Assembly (NCBI GenBank): GCA_964452735.1
Contig: CAYVNA010000025.1
Span: forward strand, 1-5,282
DNA from: UBA2177 sp964452735
Lineage (GTDB): Bacteria > Patescibacteriota > Dojkabacteria > SC72
DNA length: 5,282 nucleotides
Reading direction: 5' to 3'
Under the pieces are notes generated by a model, which was given only the letters and a program-made list of their open reading frames with translations, did not search any database and was not told the origin of the DNA. Of the stretch, positions 1-4,515 are shown one piece after another (within the stretch, counting starts at the first letter, position 1; each line of letters starts with the position of its first letter). The translations under genes were made by a program, and so were the position numbers.

Positions 1-15
1 TTATGAATTAGAAGT

Positions 16-132
16 ATGAAAGTACAAGCTTCTGCAAAAAAAAGGTGTCCAGATTGTTACGTTGTTAAAAGGAAGAGGAGGGTTTATGTATATTGCAAAA
101 AGAACCCAAAGCATAAGCAGAGGCAGGGTTAA
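16..132 (+). CDS. rpmJ: 50S ribosomal protein L36 (zinc-binding)
   Basis: This 38-residue protein is the smallest large-subunit protein and binds 23S rRNA near the peptidyl-transferase side of the 50S subunit. It has the standard L36 length, begins MKVQASAKKRCPDC and ends KHKQRQG. The zinc ribbon is intact, with Cys11, Cys14, Cys27 and His33 at the same positions as in E. coli L36, so this is the zinc-dependent form. The ATG gives exactly the family length, so the start is secure. It lies 36 nt upstream of rpsM, the usual order in bacterial alpha operons. The 15 nt before it are too short to identify the upstream gene (infA would be typical). No clear Shine-Dalgarno sequence precedes it. Confidence 0.97.
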   Translation: MKVQASAKKRCPDCYVVKRKRRVYVYCKKNPKHKQRQG

Positions 133-168
133 TTTGATATACCTTAATTAATTATATTTTAAACATAA
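133..168 (+). promoter_or_regulatory. rpmJ-rpsM gap with AT-rich start context
   Basis: This 36-nt gap is the longest inside the ribosomal block. It contains TTGATA at 134-139 and TATTTT at 155-160, spaced 15 nt. That spacing is shorter than a usual sigma-70 promoter, so a promoter is only possible. The segment from 155 matches the sequence before rpoA almost base for base (TATTTTAAAnnTAAATGG, running into each start). There is no Shine-Dalgarno sequence. There is also no room for the long pseudoknot leader through which S4 represses the E. coli alpha operon. Confidence 0.3.
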
Positions 169-552
169 ATGGCAAGGGTAGCAGGAATAGAAATACCAAA
201 TGACAAGAGACTCTGGGTCTCTTTGCTTAGTGTATATGGTGTTGGTGAAAGAACCGCAAAGGATTTATGTGAGGTTACAAGAGTGGATGAAAACAAATTA
301 GTTAAGGATCTGTCTGAGGCCGAGCTAGAGGTTGTTAGAAAATATATTGAGGAGAATGCACGTGTTGAAGGAGAGTTAAGACAGAATATATTCAGAGATA
401 TTAAAAGATTGAAAGATATCCGAAGCTATAGAGGTGTTAGGCATAAGCTTGGGCTTCCTGTTAGGGGACAAAGAACTAGGCATAATGCTAGAACTAGAAA
501 GGGTAAGAGTAGACCTGTTGGAGGTCTTAAACATAAGTTAGAAAAAACATAG
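169..552 (+). CDS. rpsM: 30S ribosomal protein S13
   Basis: S13 sits in the head of the 30S subunit, contacts P-site tRNA and forms inter-subunit bridges with the 50S. The protein has 127 residues, against about 118-126 in well-known bacteria. It starts with the family signature MARVAGIEIP, has the helix-hairpin Tyr-Gly-Val-Gly at 23-26, a helical middle, and the basic C-terminal signature RGQRTRHNARTRKG at 99-112. That signature is followed by the Lys/Arg-rich tail that reaches toward the decoding site. The ATG is placed by the MARVAG signature. The stop lies 5 nt before rpsK, so the two are almost certainly co-transcribed. His105 replaces the more usual Thr/Asn in the signature, a minor variation. 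Confidence 0.98.
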   Translation: MARVAGIEIPNDKRLWVSLLSVYGVGERTAKDLCEVTRVDENKLVKDLSEAELEVVRKYIEENARVEGELRQNIFRDIKRLKDIRSYRGVRHKLGLPVRGQRTRHNARTRKGKSRPVGGLKHKLEKT

Positions 553-557
553 AAAAA

Positions 558-944
558 ATGGCAACTAATAATGTTAAGTCAAAAGCTAAGAAAACTGTAC
601 AGACTGGTATTGCTACCATTCAGTCAACTTTCAATAATACAATAATTAGTCTTGCCGATGAAAATGGTGAGGTTCTAGGGCAAGGCAATCCATCTAGGGT
701 TGGTTTTAAGGGAGCAAAGAGGAGTACTGCTTTTGCTGCTACGAAGGCAGCGTTAGAAGTTGCTGAGAGAGTTATTAAGAAATATGGATTGAAAGAAGTT
801 AAGGTTTTCATAAAAGGACCTGGTGCTGGAAGGAACGCTGCTGTTAAGGGTTTGGATTCTGCGGGATTAAGGATTACAACTTTAATCGATAGGACCCCTA
901 TCCCTCATAATGGTTGTAGACCAAGAAAAGCTCCAAGAAAATAG
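558..944 (+). CDS. rpsK: 30S ribosomal protein S11
   Basis: S11 lies on the 30S platform beside the mRNA exit region and pairs with S18 and S6 during assembly. At 128 residues it has the normal family length. Signatures include STFNNTI at 23-29, SRVGFKGAKRSTAFAA around 46-61, GPGAGR at 87-92 and DRTPIPHNGCRP at 111-122, followed by a basic tail. The Asn118-Gly119 pair corresponds to the site that forms isoaspartate in E. coli S11. The Lys/Ala-rich first 12 residues are the variable N-terminal extension. Only five adenines (553-557) separate it from rpsM, which leaves no space for a separate ribosome-binding site. Translation may therefore depend on reinitiation or on an unstructured A-rich start. 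Confidence 0.98.
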   Translation: MATNNVKSKAKKTVQTGIATIQSTFNNTIISLADENGEVLGQGNPSRVGFKGAKRSTAFAATKAALEVAERVIKKYGLKEVKVFIKGPGAGRNAAVKGLDSAGLRITTLIDRTPIPHNGCRPRKAPRK

Positions 945-965
945 TTAATATGTTTTTTATTTGTA

Positions 966-1577
966 ATGGGTAGATATACTGGACCAAAAGAAAAATTAAG
1001 TAGAAGAGAAGGAGTGAATCTCCATCTTAAAGGTGCTAGATCTTTTTCAGAGAAGAATGGTTTAGCAAGGAAACCTTTTGCTCCAGGACAGCATGGGAAT
1101 CAGAGAAGAGCTCGTCTTTCAAACTATGGAATTCAGTTGAGAGAGAAACAGAAGGTTAAAAGAATATATGGGTTAAGAGAGAAGAATATGAAATCAGTAT
1201 ATCAGGAGGCAGATAGGAGATCCAAACTTTTCAATTCAGACAAAGGTTTAGATTTCTTAAGAATATTGGAATTAAGACTTGATAATGTTGTGTATCTTGC
1301 AGGTCTTGCTCCTTCTCATGGAGCAGCTAGACAGTATGTTACACATGGACATGTTAAGGTTAATGGAAAGAAGTTAACAATACCATCCTATGAGTTAAAG
1401 GAAGGAGATTCTGTAGAACTAAGTAAAGCTAAGCTAGCTCCTTCTACAAAGCTTTTCCCTACTCCAGGTTGGATAGAGGGTAAGGATTCTAGTTGCAGTG
1501 TTGTAAGATTGCCTATTAGGGATGATATAGATGAAGGAATTAAGGAGAACCTAATTATAGAGTTCTACTCTAGATAA
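966..1577 (+). CDS. rpsD: 30S ribosomal protein S4 (zinc-free type)
   Basis: S4 is a primary binder of 16S rRNA that nucleates 30S body assembly and borders the mRNA entry channel. The protein has 203 residues, the usual length. It contains an N-terminal domain (about 1-100) with PGQHG at 40-44 and QLREKQK at 57-63, then the S4 RNA-binding fold at about 102-163 starting RLDNVVYLAG. It ends with the standard EFYSR. The N-terminus aligns without gaps to zinc-type S4 such as that of Thermus, but the four cysteines are replaced by Glu9, Ser12, Ser26 and Asn31. Its only cysteine is in the C-terminal part (Cys177). It lies 21 nt after rpsK. In E. coli S4 is the translational repressor of this operon, but no matching leader is visible here. 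Confidence 0.98.
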   Translation: MGRYTGPKEKLSRREGVNLHLKGARSFSEKNGLARKPFAPGQHGNQRRARLSNYGIQLREKQKVKRIYGLREKNMKSVYQEADRRSKLFNSDKGLDFLRILELRLDNVVYLAGLAPSHGAARQYVTHGHVKVNGKKLTIPSYELKEGDSVELSKAKLAPSTKLFPTPGWIEGKDSSCSVVRLPIRDDIDEGIKENLIIEFYSR

Positions 1578-1580
1578 TTT

Positions 1581-1594
1581 TATTTTAAATCTAA
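1581..1594 (+). promoter_or_regulatory. AT-rich start context before rpoA, shared with rpsM
   Basis: The 14 nt before the rpoA ATG read TATTTTAAA, two variable bases, then TAA. The 14 nt before rpsM have the same arrangement at the same distance, so 16 of 18 positions match through ATGG. It could be a -10-like element giving near-leaderless mRNA, an unstructured translation-initiation context, or chance in AT-rich DNA. No Shine-Dalgarno sequence is present. Confidence 0.25.
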
Positions 1595-2560
1595 ATGGAA
1601 GCTTTTAAGGATATTAAGGTTACTATCAAAGAGGAAAAAGATAATTATGGATTATTTGAGATATCTCCATTGCCAAGAGGTTATGGAAATACTTTAGGTA
1701 ATGCATTAAGAAGAATTCTCTACTCAAGTTTGAGAGGATCCGGTATTACTGCTGTACAGATCAAAGGTGTAGATCATGAATATTCCACTATTGATGGTGT
1801 AAAAGAGAATGTAGTTGAGATAATAATGAATCTCAAAGAAGTTAAATTCAAGACATCTTTGGACGAGGTATTGGTTTGTAGATTGAATGTTAAGGGGAAG
1901 AAAGTTGTAACTGCTGGAGATATTGAAGTAACAGGTGATTTGGAGGTTGTTAATAAGGATGTTGTTATTGCTGAGTTAACAGACGCATCTGCTTCTTTAG
2001 AAATGGATATAACTGTTGAATCAGGTGTTGGTTATAAAAGAGTTGATGCAAATGAGAGGAAAGTTGTTGGATTGATACCTTTGGATTGTGATTTTACACC
2101 AATAGAGAGGGTTAGTATGAGTGTAGAACAGGCTCGTAAGGGTCAGGAGACAGACTTGGATGCTGTTCTAATAGGTGTTACAACCGATGGAAGTATTTCA
2201 TCCAAAGATGCTCTTGTAGAGTCTTCAAAGATACTTCAGGAATTCGCAGGAAAAGTTATGGTAGCTATGGGTATGTCAGAGAAACAGGTAGAAGAGTTGG
2301 AAGAGGAAGCTAACAAAGTAGAAGAGGTTGTAGAGGAGAAGTCTTTAGAGAATGATGAAATAGGGAATTGGAAAGTTGAAGAACTTCCAATATCAAAGAG
2401 ATCCAAGACAGGTTTGTTAGCTGGTGGTTTTAAGACAGTTGCAGATTTAAGAAATACTACAGCAACAGAGCTTTTAAATCTACCTGGTTTTGGTAATAAG
2501 TCTTTGAATGAAATTTTGGAACTATTAACAGAATACGGAATTAATATTAAAGGTGCATAA
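1595..2560 (+). CDS. rpoA: DNA-directed RNA polymerase subunit alpha
   Basis: Alpha dimerises to scaffold beta and beta-prime in RNA polymerase, and its C-terminal domain touches promoter DNA and activators. The protein has 321 residues, close to the 329 of E. coli. The N-terminal domain (about 1-228) carries GYGNTLGNALRRILYSS at 30-45 in the dimer/beta contact region and ERVSMSVEQARKGQETD at about 171-187. An acidic Glu-rich linker occupies about 229-258. The helix-hairpin-helix C-terminal domain (about 262-318) contains LPGFGNKSLNEI at 296-307. Arg269 aligns with DNA-contacting E. coli Arg265, but E. coli Asn268 aligns with Thr272. Lys302 and Ser303 match E. coli Lys298 and Ser299. It starts 17 nt after rpsD and ends in tandem stops (TAATAA) 5 nt before rplQ. 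Confidence 0.98.
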   Translation: MEAFKDIKVTIKEEKDNYGLFEISPLPRGYGNTLGNALRRILYSSLRGSGITAVQIKGVDHEYSTIDGVKENVVEIIMNLKEVKFKTSLDEVLVCRLNVKGKKVVTAGDIEVTGDLEVVNKDVVIAELTDASASLEMDITVESGVGYKRVDANERKVVGLIPLDCDFTPIERVSMSVEQARKGQETDLDAVLIGVTTDGSISSKDALVESSKILQEFAGKVMVAMGMSEKQVEELEEEANKVEEVVEEKSLENDEIGNWKVEELPISKRSKTGLLAGGFKTVADLRNTTATELLNLPGFGNKSLNEILELLTEYGINIKGA

Positions 2561-2565
2561 TAAGG

Positions 2566-3069
2566 ATGTATAAGAGGATTAAAAGAGCAAAATTAGGAAG
2601 GAAGAAATCACATAGAGATTCATTGATTAGGAATCTTCTTAGATCTCTTTTTGAGAATAATCATGTTTTGACAACAACGGCAAAGGCAAAGGTTTTGAAA
2701 CAGGAAGCTTCTTCCTTAATAGCAAAGGGTGGAAGTATGACATTGAATTTTAGGAGGGAACTTTTGAATATATTGGGAAAGGAATCATTGTTGAAGAAAT
2801 ATGAGGAATATGTAGGTAAAGATAAGAAGGGAGTTGGAATTGTTAAGGTTGGATTTCAAGCAGGTGATAATGCAGAGCTTTCTAGAGTATATCTCTTAGG
2901 TTTAGAAAAGAAGAGTGAGTCTTCTAAGAAGGAAGAGGAAAAGAAAGATAAGAAAGAAAAGAAAGTGGTTATGGAGAAGAAAAAGCCTTCTGCAGACAAA
3001 GATAAGAGAGTTGATAAGACTGCAGTTATTCATAGAACAGAGAGAGCTAGGAGTAGAGCTGGTATTTAA
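2566..3069 (+). CDS. rplQ: 50S ribosomal protein L17 with extended C-terminal tail
   Basis: L17 binds 23S rRNA near the peptide exit tunnel on the solvent side of the 50S subunit. Residues 1 to about 113 form the family core, with LGRKKSHRDSLIRNLLRSL at 10-28, TTTAKAKVLKQEA at 36-48, and a closing beta strand at SRVYLLGLEKK. A Lys/Glu-rich low-complexity stretch follows at about 114-150, then an Arg-rich end, IHRTERARSRAGI at 155-167. The total of 167 residues is about 40 more than E. coli L17 (127). The gene directly follows rpoA, as in most bacteria. AAGG at 2562-2565 touches the ATG, which is too close to act as a normal ribosome-binding site. Confidence 0.96.
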   Translation: MYKRIKRAKLGRKKSHRDSLIRNLLRSLFENNHVLTTTAKAKVLKQEASSLIAKGGSMTLNFRRELLNILGKESLLKKYEEYVGKDKKGVGIVKVGFQAGDNAELSRVYLLGLEKKSESSKKEEEKKDKKEKKVVMEKKKPSADKDKRVDKTAVIHRTERARSRAGI

Positions 3070-3088
3070 TTGATATTATTAGAAATAT

Positions 3089-3523
3089 ATGAAATATAAG
3101 ACTAGTTGGACAAAAGAAAGTGAGATAGAAAGAAAGTGGTATATCATTGATGTTAAGGATCAAATATTGGGTAGGGTTGCAACAAGGATAGCATCTTTGT
3201 TGATAGGGAAAGAGAAACCTGAGATTGTTCCAAATGTTGATTGTGGGGATTATGTGATTGTTCTTAATAGTGATGATGTGAAGTTGACTAGAGGTAAGGA
3301 AACAAAGAAGATGTATTATAGGCATTCTACATATCCAGGTGGTTTGAAAGAAACTAGGTTTGATGAGCAGATGAAGAAGGATTCTAGGAAAGTTATCTTA
3401 GATGCTGTTAAGAATATGTTACCTCAGAACAAACTTAAGGATAAGAGGATTGCTAGGTTGATAATATACAAGGACTCTGAGCATAAGAATTCTGCTCAGA
3501 AACCTGTAGAGATTAAATTATAA
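3089..3523 (+). CDS. rplM: 50S ribosomal protein L13
   Basis: L13 is an early-assembly 23S rRNA-binding protein of the 50S subunit. The protein has 144 residues, against 142 in E. coli. Family signatures appear in order: RKWYIID at 15-21, LGRVAT at 27-32, a core with GKEKPEIVPNVDCGDYVIV at 40-58, YYRHSTYPGGLK at 76-87, NMLPQNKL at 109-116, and a C-terminal EHKNSAQKP at 131-139. The usual EHPHxAQ motif reads EHKNSAQ here. The ATG puts RKWYIID at its usual distance from the start. It lies 19 nt after rplQ and 11 nt before rpsI. The L13-S9 pair is near-universal, and here it is joined directly to the alpha operon. Confidence 0.98.
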   Translation: MKYKTSWTKESEIERKWYIIDVKDQILGRVATRIASLLIGKEKPEIVPNVDCGDYVIVLNSDDVKLTRGKETKKMYYRHSTYPGGLKETRFDEQMKKDSRKVILDAVKNMLPQNKLKDKRIARLIIYKDSEHKNSAQKPVEIKL

Positions 3524-3534
3524 TTTAATATATT

Positions 3535-3927
3535 GTGGAGAAATATACAGAAGGAATAGGAAGAAGAAAAACGTCTACTGCTAGAGTTAGATTATATAAG
3601 GGAGATAAGGCATCTTCTGTTAATGGTAAGGTTGTATCTGAATATTTTTCTGATAGGTCTGATGCAGAGAAGGTTGTTAATAAGCCATTGTCTGTTGTTG
3701 GTTTAGATGGTAAATATTACTTTACTGCAAGGGTTTATGGTGGTGGTATTACTGGTCAGTTAGAATCAGTTAGGTTAGGATTAGCAAGAGCTTTGTATGA
3801 GATGGATTCGGAATTCAAGAGCTCATTGAGGAAAGAGAATCTTGTTACTAGAGATCCTAGAGCAGTTGAAAGAAAGAAATATAATCATGTAAAGGCGAGG
3901 AAGAAGCCTCAGTTCTCAAAGAGATAG
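3535..3927 (+). CDS. rpsI: 30S ribosomal protein S9 (GTG start)
   Basis: S9 is in the 30S head, and its C-terminal tail reaches the anticodon region of P-site tRNA. It has 130 residues, the same as E. coli. Signatures are GIGRRKTSTARV at 7-18, GGGITGQ at 69-75, LGLARAL at 81-87, RDPRAVERKK at 106-115 and the terminal QFSKR at 126-130, whose last Lys-Arg contacts tRNA. The start is GTG, the only non-ATG start in the window. It is chosen because it gives the standard short N-terminus and no in-frame ATG lies between rplM and the signature. It appears to be the last gene of the ribosomal block, since the following gap widens to 65 nt. No GC-rich terminator is visible after it. Confidence 0.98.
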   Translation: MEKYTEGIGRRKTSTARVRLYKGDKASSVNGKVVSEYFSDRSDAEKVVNKPLSVVGLDGKYYFTARVYGGGITGQLESVRLGLARALYEMDSEFKSSLRKENLVTRDPRAVERKKYNHVKARKKPQFSKR

Positions 3928-3933
3928 TCATCA

Positions 3934-3962
3934 TTGTTTGGTTATAGATTCCTTGTTATCAT
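3934..3962 (+). promoter_or_regulatory. Possible promoter for the LysM gene
   Basis: TTGTTT (3934-3939) and TATCAT (3957-3962) are separated by 17 nt, matching the sigma-70 layout with a good -10 and a weak -35. Transcription would start near 3969, leaving a leader of about 24 nt. The gap before the next gene holds the same pair with the same spacing, which raises confidence somewhat. In AT-rich DNA such matches also arise by chance. Confidence 0.35.
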
Positions 3963-3968
3963 TAACAA
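3953..3968. repeat. Short inverted repeat overlapping the putative -10
   Basis: TTGTTA (3953-3958) and TAACAA (3963-3968) are exact reverse complements around a 4-nt loop. The repeat covers the proposed TATCAT -10 element of the LysM gene. It could be an operator, or a weak hairpin after rpsI. It has one G-C pair and no following T-run, so it is a poor intrinsic terminator. Confidence 0.4.
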
Positions 3969-3992
3969 TAATTTGTAACTACAGAATATCCT

Positions 3993-4451
3993 ATGAATAA
4001 GAAAAATATACCATTGTTCTTTCTTGTAGCAATTCTCTTGATTGTTGGTGTTGTATATATTTTTGTTAGACAATCCCCAGATGGTAGTAATACCTTAATG
4101 GATAGTATAAGGAATGTTTTTAATAATGAAGATGATAGAGAAGAAGTATCCTTAGAATATACTATTAAGGAAGGTGATACATTAAACAGTATATCTGAGG
4201 AGTATGGATTGCAAGTAGAGACTATTCTTTTTGCAAATGATTTGGAAACGGACTCTGAATTAAACATTGGGCAAAAACTGAGAATTCCTCCGAGGGATGG
4301 ATTATTTGTAATTGTAAGTGAGGGGGATACCCTTAATTCAATAGCTGAAGAGTATGATGTTAGTTCACAGGATATAGCTGATTATAATTGGTTGGATTAT
4401 CCATATAATTTAGAACTAGGTTCTGAACTATTCATACCTAAGTCTTTTTAG
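3993..4451 (+). CDS. Membrane-anchored protein with two LysM domains
   Basis: This is a 152-residue protein with a short basic N-terminus (MNKK), one hydrophobic segment at about 6-25 and no signal-peptidase or lipobox motif that I can see. It is therefore probably anchored by the N-terminal helix and faces outward. After a short acidic linker (about 26-53) come two LysM modules, about 55-99 and 104-149. Each opens with EGDTLNSI, Ser/Ala, EEY, and each ends in an Ile-Pro strand. LysM domains typically bind N-acetylglucosamine glycans such as peptidoglycan. The protein ends two residues or so after the second module, so no M23 peptidase or other catalytic domain follows, although paired LysM modules of this kind often precede one. 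It is probably a cell-wall attachment protein; its specific role is unknown. Confidence 0.9.
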   Translation: MNKKNIPLFFLVAILLIVGVVYIFVRQSPDGSNTLMDSIRNVFNNEDDREEVSLEYTIKEGDTLNSISEEYGLQVETILFANDLETDSELNIGQKLRIPPRDGLFVIVSEGDTLNSIAEEYDVSSQDIADYNWLDYPYNLELGSELFIPKSF

Positions 4452-4459
4452 GTTTCATA

Positions 4460-4488
4460 TTGTAAAGGTAAGAGGTATTTCATATCAT
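4460..4488 (+). promoter_or_regulatory. Possible promoter for the DUF4349 gene
   Basis: TTGTAA (4460-4465) and TATCAT (4483-4488) are 17 nt apart. The -10 hexamer and spacing are identical to the candidate before the LysM gene. The predicted start of transcription, near 4495, falls inside the palindrome at 4487-4511 and would leave about 20 nt of leader with no Shine-Dalgarno sequence. An 8-nt direct repeat, TTTCATAT, occurs at 4453-4460 and 4478-4485, flanking the spacer. Confidence 0.35.
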
Positions 4489-4511
4489 ATACTATTAATT
4501 TAATAGTATAT
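4487..4511. repeat. Perfect 12-bp inverted repeat upstream of the DUF4349 gene
   Basis: The arm ATATACTATTAA (4487-4498) is repeated as its exact reverse complement at 4500-4511 around the single base T4499. It overlaps the candidate -10 and ends 4 nt before the start codon. Possible roles are a binding site for a dimeric regulator, or a hairpin in the RNA near the start codon. With one G-C pair per arm and only TTTG after it, it is at best a weak terminator for the LysM gene. Confidence 0.7.
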
Positions 4512-4515
4512 TTGT

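Noticed and set aside
1..15. End of infA or another upstream gene
   Set aside because: All three frames hold a stop within the first 19 nt, but only one to five residues would be visible, too few to identify a gene.
620..811. Minus-strand open frame of 63 codons inside rpsK
   Set aside because: It lies wholly antisense to the well-supported S11 gene and has no recognisable family or start signal.
3070..3098. Promoter before rplM based on TTGATA at 3070-3075
   Set aside because: At 17 nt spacing the -10 would fall inside the rplM coding region and does not resemble TATAAT.
3047..3325. Minus-strand open frame of 92 codons across the rplQ end and rplM
   Set aside because: It is antisense to conserved L13 sequence. 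Its hydrophobic, Ile/Leu-rich translation is what antisense AT-rich DNA gives.
3953..3980. Intrinsic terminator after rpsI
   Set aside because: The hairpin stem has 6 bp with one G-C pair and no T-run follows it, so it would be too weak.
3962..4267. Minus-strand open frame of 101 codons over the LysM gene
   Set aside because: It is antisense to a clear LysM protein, is Ser/Leu-rich, and has no family match that I recognise.
4453..4485. TTTCATAT direct repeats (4453-4460 and 4478-4485) as a CRISPR or attachment site
   Set aside because: Only two 8-nt copies are present in AT-rich DNA, with no further repeats, integrase or cas genes.
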